In this document: positions 1-6,595 of the stretch, in pieces | Layout of the letters: each line of letters starts with the position of its first letter | Position numbering within the stretch: position 1 is the stretch's first letter | DNA from: Georgenia_A wangjunii | GTDB taxonomy: Bacteria; Actinomycetota; Actinomycetes; Actinomycetales; Actinomycetaceae | Reading direction: 5' to 3' (one strand) | DNA: 64,000 bases | Assembly: GCF_036421915.1 (NCBI RefSeq) | Contig: NZ_JAZGOM010000002.1 | Made by a program: the position numbers and the translations under genes | Notes under the pieces: generated by a model | What the model saw: the letters and a program-made list of their open reading frames with translations, nothing else | Told to the model about the DNA's origin: nothing | The model's database searches: none

Positions 1-1
1 G

Positions 2-436
2 TGGTTCGTCGCCGTCGTCCTCCACGCGCTGTGGAACGGCAGCGCCGTGGCCGGGACGTTCTTCGCGCTGTACGGCCTCGTGCAGGTCCCGCTGTTCGTC
101 GGCGTCGTCGTGCTCGTGCTGTGGCTGCGCCGGCAGGAGCGTGGTGTCATCGGCGCCCGCCTGGGCGAGTACGCGGCGGCCGGGTGGTTCGCGCCCCACG
201 AGGTCGCGATGCTCACCTCGTTCCCGGCTCGGCGGCGGGCGCGGGCGTGGGCGTCCGGGCGCGGTGCCGGCGCGGCGATGACGCGCTTCCAGCGGGCCGC
301 GACCGAGCTCGCGTTCGCGCGCCAGCGCGCGGCGACCGGGCGTGCCGACCTGCGGCAGGGAGCGGACGAGCGCGCCCTCCTCGAGCGCGTGACGGCGAGC
401 CGGCACGAGTTCGCGGGAGCTGCTGCCCGCGGCTGA
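2..436 (+). CDS. PrsW-family intramembrane metalloprotease, C-terminal part (5' end outside window)
   Basis: The reading frame is already open at base 2, so only the last 144 codons are present. It begins with a hydrophobic stretch containing HALWNGSA, which resembles the conserved His-containing membrane motif of PrsW/CAAX-like proteases. A second membrane segment (about residues 20-40, LVQVPLFVGVVVLVLWL) follows, then a charged cytosolic tail rich in Arg and Ala. PrsW-family enzymes cleave membrane proteins within the bilayer, for example anti-sigma factors. No substrate can be named here. A PrsW-type gene ahead of pdxS is, to my knowledge, common in related actinobacteria. The catalytic glutamates expected upstream are not in the window, so activity cannot be judged. 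An internal GTG at 47 could give a false shorter call. Confidence 0.7.
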   Translation, partial: WFVAVVLHALWNGSAVAGTFFALYGLVQVPLFVGVVVLVLWLRRQERGVIGARLGEYAAAGWFAPHEVAMLTSFPARRRARAWASGRGAGAAMTRFQRAATELAFARQRAATGRADLRQGADERALLERVTASRHEFAGAAARG

Positions 437-591
437 CCACCCGGCCGCCACCACCGGCACCCGCCCGTCCGCGAGAAGGGCTCACGGGCCGCGCCGGGCA
501 GCCGGTCGACGGGCGGACGCCTCGGTGCCTCGGGCAGCGGCGCGGTTACAGTGACCCCGCCCGACGTCCGCACCGACCAGCGAGGTCTTCC
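437..591 (+). promoter_or_regulatory. Intergenic region with probable pdxS promoter (-10 at 547-552)
   Basis: The 155-base gap between the protease gene and pdxS contains TACAGT at 547-552, a fit to the actinobacterial TANNNT -10 element. That would give a leader of about 33 bases before the GTG start. No good -35 hexamer is visible. A GAGG ribosome-binding site at 582-585 supports the GTG at 592. Confidence 0.4.
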
Positions 592-1518
592 GTGTCAGAG
601 CAGTCCCCCAGCACGTCCGTGGGCGCCACGTCCACGCCGCAGTCCGGCACCGCACGCGTCAAGCGCGGGATGGCGGAGATGCTCAAGGGCGGCGTCATCA
701 TGGACGTCGTCACCGCGGAGCAGGCGAAGATCGCGGAGGACGCGGGGGCCGTCGCCGTCATGGCCCTCGAGCGCGTGCCGGCCGACATCCGCGCCCAGGG
801 CGGCGTGTCCCGGATGAGCGACCCCGACATGATCGACAGCATCATCTCCTCGGTCTCCATCCCGGTCATGGCCAAGGCCCGCATCGGGCACTTCGTCGAG
901 GCGCAGGTCCTGCAGAGCCTCGGCGTGGACTACGTCGACGAGTCCGAGGTCCTCACGCCCGCCGACTACGCCAACCACATCGACAAGTGGCGCTTCACCG
1001 TCCCCTTCGTGTGCGGCGCGACCAATCTCGGCGAGGCCCTGCGCCGCATCACCGAGGGCGCGGCGATGATCCGCTCCAAGGGCGAGGCCGGCACCGGAGA
1101 CGTCTCCAACGCCACGACGCACATGCGCACGATCCGCGCCGAGATCCGCCGCCTCACGACGCTTGCCGACGACGAGCTCTACGTCGCCGCCAAGGAGCTG
1201 CAGGCCCCGTACGAGCTCGTCGCCGAGGTGGCGCGTGCCGGGAAGCTCCCCGTCGTCCTCTTCACGGCCGGTGGGATCGCGACGCCTGCCGACGCCGCGA
1301 TGATGATGCAGCTGGGCGCCGAGGGCGTCTTCGTCGGCTCCGGCATCTTCAAGGCCGGCAACCCGGCCCAGCGCGCCGCCGCCATCGTCAGGGCGACGAC
1401 GTTCCACGACGACCCGGACGTCATCGCCAGCGTCTCGCGCGGGCTCGGCGAGGCCATGGTTGGCATCAACGTCGACGAGATCCCCGTCCCGCACCGGTTG
1501 GCCGAGCGCGGCTGGTGA
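592..1518 (+). CDS. pdxS: Pyridoxal 5'-phosphate synthase lyase subunit PdxS
   Basis: This is the synthase subunit of the DXP-independent vitamin B6 pathway. It makes PLP from ribose 5-phosphate, glyceraldehyde 3-phosphate and ammonia supplied by PdxT. The protein is 308 residues, normal for the family. It shows the (beta/alpha)8 signature stretches GGVIMDVV (Asp38), IPVMAKARIGHFVEAQ (Schiff-base Lys95), RSKGEAGTGD (second Lys163) and GGIATPADAAMMMQLGA. The first 20 residues are a poorly conserved Ser/Thr-rich extension. The GTG at 592 was chosen because it has GAGG six bases upstream and puts the family core at the usual distance from the start. The frame is open further upstream, but that part overlaps the protease gene and has no family similarity. 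The next gene overlaps by four bases, so the two are probably co-transcribed. Confidence 0.97.
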   Translation: MSEQSPSTSVGATSTPQSGTARVKRGMAEMLKGGVIMDVVTAEQAKIAEDAGAVAVMALERVPADIRAQGGVSRMSDPDMIDSIISSVSIPVMAKARIGHFVEAQVLQSLGVDYVDESEVLTPADYANHIDKWRFTVPFVCGATNLGEALRRITEGAAMIRSKGEAGTGDVSNATTHMRTIRAEIRRLTTLADDELYVAAKELQAPYELVAEVARAGKLPVVLFTAGGIATPADAAMMMQLGAEGVFVGSGIFKAGNPAQRAAAIVRATTFHDDPDVIASVSRGLGEAMVGINVDEIPVPHRLAERGW

Positions 1519-2180
1519 GCCACGCAGGGACGCCCGGTAGCGACGCCGGCGGGACCGACCGGCCCGCCGGCTCGCTCAGCGGCGCACGCGAGGCAGCGGC
1601 GGGCGGGGACGGCGCGGGCGCGGACCTGCCCGACGTGGTCGACGCGTACGGCCTCGGTCCCGAGTGGACCCCGGGACCCGACGGTGTGCCGTTCCGCCGG
1701 GCGGCGCGCGTCATCGTGCTCGACGACGAGGACCGGGTCCTGCTCGTGCGGGGGCACGACGCCGGCGAGACGACCCGGTCGTGGTGGTTCACGATCGGCG
1801 GCGGGCTCGCGCCGGGGGAGGGCACCCGCGCGGGGGCCGTGCGCGAGCTGCGCGAGGAGACCGGGCTCGTCATCGACCCCGCCCTGCTCGTCGGCCCGGT
1901 CCTGTCCCGCAGCGCGCTCTTCGACTTCGCCCGGGTGACGTGCCGCCAGGACGAGGAGTTCTTCCTCGCCCGCGCCGAGGTCACGCACGTCGACGACGCC
2001 GGCTGGACGGCGCTCGAGCGCGAGGTGCTCGACGAGATGCGCTGGTGGCACCTCGACGAGCTCGAGGCGGCGGTCGCCGGCGGCGCCGTCGTCTACCCCC
2101 GCTCGCTGCCTGAGCGCCTGCGGCGCCTGCTCGCCGGGTGGGACGGCCACACCCCGCACCTCGACGAGCACGACGTCTGA
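1515..2180 (+). CDS. Nudix hydrolase lying between pdxS and pdxT
   Basis: The protein is 221 residues. A weakly conserved Gly/Ala/Asp-rich N-terminus (1-55) is followed by a Nudix domain. The full Nudix box fits GX5EX7REUXEEXGU at residues 96-118 (GGLAPGE...RELREETGL), so the metal-binding and catalytic glutamates are intact. Nudix enzymes hydrolyse nucleoside diphosphates linked to another group; the substrate cannot be told from sequence. The GTG start at 1515 overlaps the pdxS stop (GTGA), and the gene's own TGA shares its last A with the ATG of pdxT. It is therefore translationally coupled on both sides and sits inside the PLP operon. Longer starts in this frame would lie inside pdxS and lack Nudix similarity. 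Confidence 0.88.
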   Translation: MSHAGTPGSDAGGTDRPAGSLSGAREAAAGGDGAGADLPDVVDAYGLGPEWTPGPDGVPFRRAARVIVLDDEDRVLLVRGHDAGETTRSWWFTIGGGLAPGEGTRAGAVRELREETGLVIDPALLVGPVLSRSALFDFARVTCRQDEEFFLARAEVTHVDDAGWTALEREVLDEMRWWHLDELEAAVAGGAVVYPRSLPERLRRLLAGWDGHTPHLDEHDV

Positions 2181-2806
2181 TGCCGGCAGCGACCCGGCCC
2201 ACGATCGGTGTCCTCGCGCTCCAGGGCGACGTGCGTGAGCACCTCGCCGCCCTCGAGGCCGGCGGCGCGCACGCCGTCACTGTCCGGCGCGGCGCCGAGC
2301 TCGCCGCCGTCGACGGGCTCGTCCTGCCGGGCGGGGAGTCGACGACGATCGACAAGCTGCTCCACGCCTTCGAGCTCGCCGGGCCTCTGCGGCAGCGGAT
2401 CGAGGAGGGCCTGCCCGTCTACGGCTCGTGCGCGGGCATGATCCTCCTCGCCGACCGCGTCCTCGACGCGCCCACCGACCAGCGCACGCTCGGCGGCATC
2501 GACATGACGGTGCGGCGCAACGCGTTCGGGCGCCAGGTCGACTCCTTCGAGGAGGACCTGCCCGCCCCCGACCTCGCCGCCGGCGACGCGCCGCTGCGCG
2601 CCGTCTACATCCGCGCCCCCTGGGTCGAGGACACCGGCCCGGACGTCACGGTGCTCGCGCGTGTGGGATCCGGACCGGCCGCCGGTAGGATCGTTGCGGT
2701 TCGGCAGGGCGTCCTGCTGGCGACCGCCTTCCACCCCGAGATCGGTGGGGATGCGCGTGTGCACGCGCACTTCGTCGAGATCGTCCGCGGGGTTGCGGGG
2801 GCGTGA
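2180..2806 (+). CDS. pdxT: Pyridoxal 5'-phosphate synthase glutaminase subunit PdxT
   Basis: This class I glutamine amidotransferase supplies ammonia to PdxS. The protein is 208 residues. It carries the N-terminal IGVLALQGDVREH signature, the substrate loop LPGGEST, the nucleophile in YGSCAGM (Cys84) and the His-Glu pair in AFHPEIGGD (His185, Glu187), so the catalytic triad is complete. The ATG at 2180 overlaps the Nudix stop by one base, which fits translational coupling. Upstream in-frame starts would add residues from within the Nudix gene and are not supported by the family. Confidence 0.97.
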   Translation: MPAATRPTIGVLALQGDVREHLAALEAGGAHAVTVRRGAELAAVDGLVLPGGESTTIDKLLHAFELAGPLRQRIEEGLPVYGSCAGMILLADRVLDAPTDQRTLGGIDMTVRRNAFGRQVDSFEEDLPAPDLAAGDAPLRAVYIRAPWVEDTGPDVTVLARVGSGPAAGRIVAVRQGVLLATAFHPEIGGDARVHAHFVEIVRGVAGA

Positions 2807-2857
2807 GCCTGCGGCGGGTCGGTCCCTGCCCTGGTACTACCGAAGCGAGGAGCGCAC

Positions 2858-3619
2858 ATGTCGGGCCACTCCAAGTGGGCAACCACCAAGCACAAGAAGG
2901 CCGGGATCGACGCCAAGCGGGGCAAGCTCTTCGCGCGGCTCATCAAGAACATCGAGGTGGCCGCGCGCACGGGCGGCGGTGACTTCGCCGGGAACCCGAC
3001 CCTCGTCGACGCGGTCCAGAAGGCGAAGAAGTCCTCGGTCCCGGCGGACAACATCGACCGCGCGGTCAAGCGCGGCTCCGGTGCGGAGGCCGGCGGCGCC
3101 GACTACCAGACGATCATGTACGAGGGCTACGCCCCCGGTGGCGTCGCCGTCCTCGTCGAGTGCCTGACGGACAACCGCAACCGCGCCGCCTCCGACGTGC
3201 GCGTCGCCTTCACCCGCAACGGCGGCAACCTCGCCGACCCGGGGTCGGTCAGCTACCTGTTCAACCGCCGTGGCGTCGTCGTCGTGCCCAAGAGCGACGG
3301 CCTCACCGAGGACGACCTGCTCGCCGCCGTCCTCGACGCGGGCGCGGAGGAGGTCAACGACCTCGGCGAGTCCTTCGAGGTGCTCTCGGAGGCGACCGAC
3401 GTCGTCGCCGTCCGCACCGCGCTGCAGGAGGCCGGGCTCGACTACGACTCCGCCGAGGCGCAGTTCGTCCCGTCGATGGAGGTCGAGGTCGACGTCGACG
3501 GCGCACGCAAGGTCCTGCGCCTCATCGACGCGCTCGACGACTGCGACGACGTCCAGAACGTCTTCGCGAACTTCGACGCCTCCGACGAGGTCATGGCGGC
3601 GCTCGACGCGGAGGACTGA
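2858..3619 (+). CDS. yebC: YebC/PmpR-family transcription or translation regulator
   Basis: This 253-residue protein begins MSGHSKWATTKHKKA, the invariant opening of the YebC/TACO1 family. It also has the typical NIDRAVKRGSG and MYEGYAPGGVA segments and an acidic C-terminal domain. Family members act as DNA-binding regulators (PmpR) or as translation activators that relieve ribosome stalling at proline runs; which role applies here cannot be read from sequence. GAGGAG at 2847-2852 sits six bases before the ATG. The gene lies upstream of ruvC as in most actinobacteria. A hairpin directly after its stop suggests it ends its own transcript. Confidence 0.95.
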   Translation: MSGHSKWATTKHKKAGIDAKRGKLFARLIKNIEVAARTGGGDFAGNPTLVDAVQKAKKSSVPADNIDRAVKRGSGAEAGGADYQTIMYEGYAPGGVAVLVECLTDNRNRAASDVRVAFTRNGGNLADPGSVSYLFNRRGVVVVPKSDGLTEDDLLAAVLDAGAEEVNDLGESFEVLSEATDVVAVRTALQEAGLDYDSAEAQFVPSMEVEVDVDGARKVLRLIDALDDCDDVQNVFANFDASDEVMAALDAED

Positions 3620-3633
3620 GCCCTCGCCGCCCG

Positions 3634-3658
3634 GCCCGGGGTGTCGCTCACCCCGGGC
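3634..3658 (+). terminator. Hairpin terminator after yebC
   Basis: A perfect 10-base inverted repeat (arms 3634-3643 and 3649-3658, GCCCGGGGTG / CACCCCGGGC) encloses a 5-base loop 15 bases past the yebC stop. There is no T tract, as is usual for hairpin terminators in GC-rich actinobacteria. Confidence 0.65.
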
Positions 3659-3685
3659 GTGGGCGGGCCCTGACACAGTGGGGGA

Positions 3686-4300
3686 GTGCGCGTCCTCGGA
3701 GTTGACCCCGGCCTGACCCGGTGCGGGCTCGGCGTCGTCGACTCCGCGGCCGACCGGACCCTCTCGGCCGCCGCGGTCGGCGTGCTGCGGACCGCGCCGG
3801 ACCTCGCGCCCGCGCTACGGCTCCTCGCGATCGCCGAGGGCATCGAGGCGTGGATCGCCGAGCACCGCCCCGACGTCGTCGCCGTCGAGCGCGTCTTCGC
3901 CCAGCAGAACGTCCGCTCGGTCACCGGGACGTCGCAGGTGGCGGGCATCGCGATGCTCGCGGCTGCGCGCGTGGGCATCCCGGTGGCGCTCCACACGCCG
4001 AGCGAGGTCAAGGCGGCCGTCACCGGCTCCGGGCGCGCCGAGAAGGCCCAGGTCCAGGAGATGGTCCGGCGGATCCTGCGGCTGAGCGAGGCGCCGCGCC
4101 CCGCAGACGCCGCGGACGCGCTCGCCCTGGCGGTCTGCCACGTGTGGCGGGGTGGCCGGCCGGGCCTGGCGCCACGGCCGACGGCGTCCGGCGTGGCGGT
4201 CGTGCCGGACGGCCCCGCGTCGCTCACCGCGGCGCAGCGGCTGTGGGCGGAGGCCGAGCGCGCGGCGCGCCGACCCACGACGCTCGCGCGGAGACGCTAA
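3686..4300 (+). CDS. ruvC: Crossover junction endodeoxyribonuclease RuvC
   Basis: RuvC is the Holliday-junction resolvase that cuts junctions processed by RuvAB. The 204-residue protein has the RNase H-like fold signatures with the four acidic catalytic residues: Asp7 (LGVDPGLT), Glu68 (AVERVF), Asp141 and Asp144 (PADAADALA). A C-terminal tail of about 45 residues beyond the core is Ala/Pro/Arg-rich. The GTG at 3686 is preceded by CACAGT and six bases, the spacing expected for a leaderless transcript, and no Shine-Dalgarno sequence is evident. ruvA follows after 55 bases. Confidence 0.97.
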   Translation: MRVLGVDPGLTRCGLGVVDSAADRTLSAAAVGVLRTAPDLAPALRLLAIAEGIEAWIAEHRPDVVAVERVFAQQNVRSVTGTSQVAGIAMLAAARVGIPVALHTPSEVKAAVTGSGRAEKAQVQEMVRRILRLSEAPRPADAADALALAVCHVWRGGRPGLAPRPTASGVAVVPDGPASLTAAQRLWAEAERAARRPTTLARRR

Positions 4301-4355
4301 CCTCGACGGTCGTACAGATGTTCGCCCCCTGTGGGCCCGAGCGCGGGAGTACCCA

Positions 4356-4961
4356 GTGATCGCCACCGTCCGAGGCACGGTCGAGGCCGTAGGGCTGGAC
4401 TCCGCCGTCGTCGAGGTCGGCGGCGTCGGCCTGCTCCTCCACGCCACGCCCGCCACCCTCGCCGCGCTGACGGTCGGCCGCGAGGCGCGCCTGGCCACGG
4501 CGCTCGTCGTGCGGGAGGAGTCCCTCACGCTCTACGGCTTCGCCGACGACGACGAGCGGTCCGTCTTCGAGACGGTCCAGACCGTCTCCGGCGTCGGTCC
4601 CCGCCTGGCGCTGGCCATGCTCGCCGTCCACCACCCGGACGGCCTGCGCCGCGCCGTCGCCGGGGAGGACCTCGCCGCGCTCATGCGGGTCCCGGGCATC
4701 GGTCGCAAGGGCGCCCAGCGGATCGTGCTCGAGCTCGGGGACAAGCTCGGGCCCCCGCGCGGGCAGGACAGGGCGCCTGCGCCGGCGCCCGCCGACGGCG
4801 AGATGCCCGACGTCGTCGACGCGCTCGTCTCGCTCGGCTGGTCGGAGAAGGTCGCCGCGGAGACGGTCTCCGGCGTGCTCTCGGCCGACGACGCCCCCTC
4901 GGACGTCGCGGCGGTCCTGCGTGCCTCGCTCCAGCGCCTGGGCGGGCACGGGCGTGGCTGA
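4356..4961 (+). CDS. ruvA: Holliday junction branch-migration protein RuvA
   Basis: The 201-residue protein tetramerises on four-way DNA junctions and loads the RuvB motor. It shows the N-terminal OB-fold opening IATVRGTVEAVG, the helix-hairpin-helix motifs QTVSGVGPRLALAML and MRVPGIGRKGAQRIVLEL, and a C-terminal RuvB-contacting domain (about 155-201) after a Pro/Ala linker. The GTG at 4356 is the family start and has GGGAG at 4345-4349. The end overlaps ruvB by eight bases. Confidence 0.97.
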   Translation: MIATVRGTVEAVGLDSAVVEVGGVGLLLHATPATLAALTVGREARLATALVVREESLTLYGFADDDERSVFETVQTVSGVGPRLALAMLAVHHPDGLRRAVAGEDLAALMRVPGIGRKGAQRIVLELGDKLGPPRGQDRAPAPAPADGEMPDVVDALVSLGWSEKVAAETVSGVLSADDAPSDVAAVLRASLQRLGGHGRG

Positions 4962-5976
4962 GGAGCGCGACTTCCTCTCGGCCGCCGCCGACGACGTCGA
5001 GCGTGCGGCCGAGGCGGCGCTGCGCCCGCGGCGCCTCGCCGAGTTCATCGGGCAGCGGGTCGTGCGCGACCAGCTCTCGCTCGTCCTCGACGCGGCCAAC
5101 GCGCGCGGCACGACGCCGGATCACGTCCTGCTCTCCGGCCCGCCGGGCCTCGGCAAGACGACGCTGGCGATGATCATCGCGAACGAGGTCGAGGGCTCGC
5201 TGCGCCTCACGTCCGGCCCCGCGATCCAGCACGCCGGGGACCTCGCCGCCATCCTCTCCTCCATCCAGGAGAAGGACGTCCTCTTCATCGACGAGATCCA
5301 CCGCCTCGCGCGTCCCGTCGAGGAGATGCTCTACCTCGCGATGGAGGACTACCGGGTCGACGTCGTCGTGGGGAAGGGGCCGGGGGCCACGGCCATCCCG
5401 CTCACGCTGCCGCCGTTCACCGTCGTCGGCGCGACGACCCGCGCCGGGCTCCTGCCCGCCCCGCTCCGGGACCGCTTCGGGTTCACGGGGCACCTCGAGT
5501 TCTACTCGCCGGCCGAGCTCGAGCAGGTGCTCCACCGCAGTGCCGGCCTCCTCGGCGCGCCGCTCGGCGCCGACGCCGCGAGCGAGCTCGCCGCGCGCTC
5601 CCGGGGGACACCGCGCATCGCCAACCGGCTCCTTCGGCGCGTCCAGGACTGGGCCCAGGTGCGCGGGACCGGCGAGCTCGACCTGCGCGCCGCGCACGGG
5701 GCGCTCGACGTCTTCGAGGTCGACCGGCTCGGCCTCGACCGCCTCGACCGCGCGGTCCTGCGCGCGCTGTGCGAGCGCTTCGGGGGCGGACCGGTGGGCC
5801 TGACGACGCTCGCCGTCACCGTGGGGGAGGAGCCGGAGACCGTCGAGACGGTGGCCGAGCCCTTCCTCGTGCGCGAGGGGCTCATGGCCCGCACGCCGCG
5901 CGGGCGGATCGCGACGCCAGCCGCGTACGCGCACCTCGGCCTCGCCCGCCCGGACGACGGTGCCCTGTGGCAGTAG
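4954..5976 (+). CDS. ruvB: Holliday junction branch-migration ATPase RuvB
   Basis: RuvB is the hexameric AAA+ motor of branch migration. The 340-residue protein has Walker A GPPGLGKT (62-69), Walker B LFIDEIHR (Asp113-Glu114), sensor 1 region VVGATTRAGLL and the arginine finger in LRDRFGF. A C-terminal winged-helix domain ends with LMARTPRGRIATPAAYAHLGL. The GTG at 4954 lies inside the last codons of ruvA and begins the family's conserved N-terminus. The overlap implies coupled translation with ruvA. Confidence 0.97.
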   Translation: MAEERDFLSAAADDVERAAEAALRPRRLAEFIGQRVVRDQLSLVLDAANARGTTPDHVLLSGPPGLGKTTLAMIIANEVEGSLRLTSGPAIQHAGDLAAILSSIQEKDVLFIDEIHRLARPVEEMLYLAMEDYRVDVVVGKGPGATAIPLTLPPFTVVGATTRAGLLPAPLRDRFGFTGHLEFYSPAELEQVLHRSAGLLGAPLGADAASELAARSRGTPRIANRLLRRVQDWAQVRGTGELDLRAAHGALDVFEVDRLGLDRLDRAVLRALCERFGGGPVGLTTLAVTVGEEPETVETVAEPFLVREGLMARTPRGRIATPAAYAHLGLARPDDGALWQ

Positions 5977-6020
5977 GAGGCCCGACCGGCGCGGTGTTCC
6001 CCGCCACGGCGAGCGTCACC

Positions 6021-6026
6021 TAGACT
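6021..6026 (+). promoter_or_regulatory. Probable -10 element of the yajC-secD-secF-apt operon
   Basis: TAGACT matches the actinobacterial TANNNT -10. It lies 30 bases before the GTG at 6057 in the 80-base gap after ruvB. The -35 region (TTCCCC at 5997-6002) is a poor match. Confidence 0.45.
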
Positions 6027-6056
6027 CGGCGAGGTTTCTGTCGTCGTCGAGGGGTT

Positions 6057-6536
6057 GTGCTTTCCGTGGAGTTCTTCATCATCATCGCCCTGTTCGTCGG
6101 CATGATGTGGCTCATGGGCCGGGGTGGGCGCAAGGCCCAGCAGGCCGCCGCCGAGTTCCGCGCCAACCTCGAGGTGGGCCAGAACGTCATGACGATGGGC
6201 GGTTTCTACGGACGCATCGTCGACATCGACGGCGACGCGATCACCCTCGAGTCGACCCCCGGCGTCGAGACCATCTGGCGCCGCGCCTCGATCCAGATGC
6301 TCGCCGACCCGCCCTTCGCCGTCGTCGAGGACGAGGACGGCGCGGGCACGGACGAGGGCGCCGACGCCCTGACCGACGGCCTCGAGGTGCCCGACGACGC
6401 GTCCGCGCTCTCGGACGCACCGGCGCCGTATGCCGGCGCCGGTCACACCGACGCGCCGACGACGACCGTCGCCGACGGCGACGCCGTCGTCATCGAGCGC
6501 CCCGAGGACGACGAGCCGCGCAACCCGAAGATCTAG
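6057..6536 (+). CDS. yajC: Preprotein translocase subunit YajC
   Basis: YajC is the small membrane partner of SecDF in the Sec holocomplex. The 159-residue protein has one N-terminal transmembrane segment (about 4-21, VEFFIIIALFVGMMWLM), followed by the conserved R-KAQQ and VMTMGGFYGRIVDIDGD segments. An unusually long acidic tail (about 90-159), rich in Asp, Ala and Thr, follows; E. coli YajC is about 110 residues. GAGGGG just upstream supports the GTG at 6057; GTG at 6066 is an alternative start. It leads the secDF operon. Confidence 0.93.
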   Translation: MLSVEFFIIIALFVGMMWLMGRGGRKAQQAAAEFRANLEVGQNVMTMGGFYGRIVDIDGDAITLESTPGVETIWRRASIQMLADPPFAVVEDEDGAGTDEGADALTDGLEVPDDASALSDAPAPYAGAGHTDAPTTTVADGDAVVIERPEDDEPRNPKI

Positions 6537-6595
6537 CCGGACCGCCTGGTCCATGTCTGTCACGCCGCGCGTGACCCGTTCGAGAGAAGACGTCG

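Noticed and set aside
455..520. Weak inverted repeat (CCGCCCGTC and GACGGGCGG) between the protease gene and pdxS
   Set aside because: Arms are about 37 bases apart and only nine bases long; likely by chance at this GC content.
2686..2691. TAGGAT promoter-like hexamer inside pdxT
   Set aside because: It lies in conserved coding sequence with no -35 and no gene start at a fitting distance; probably chance.
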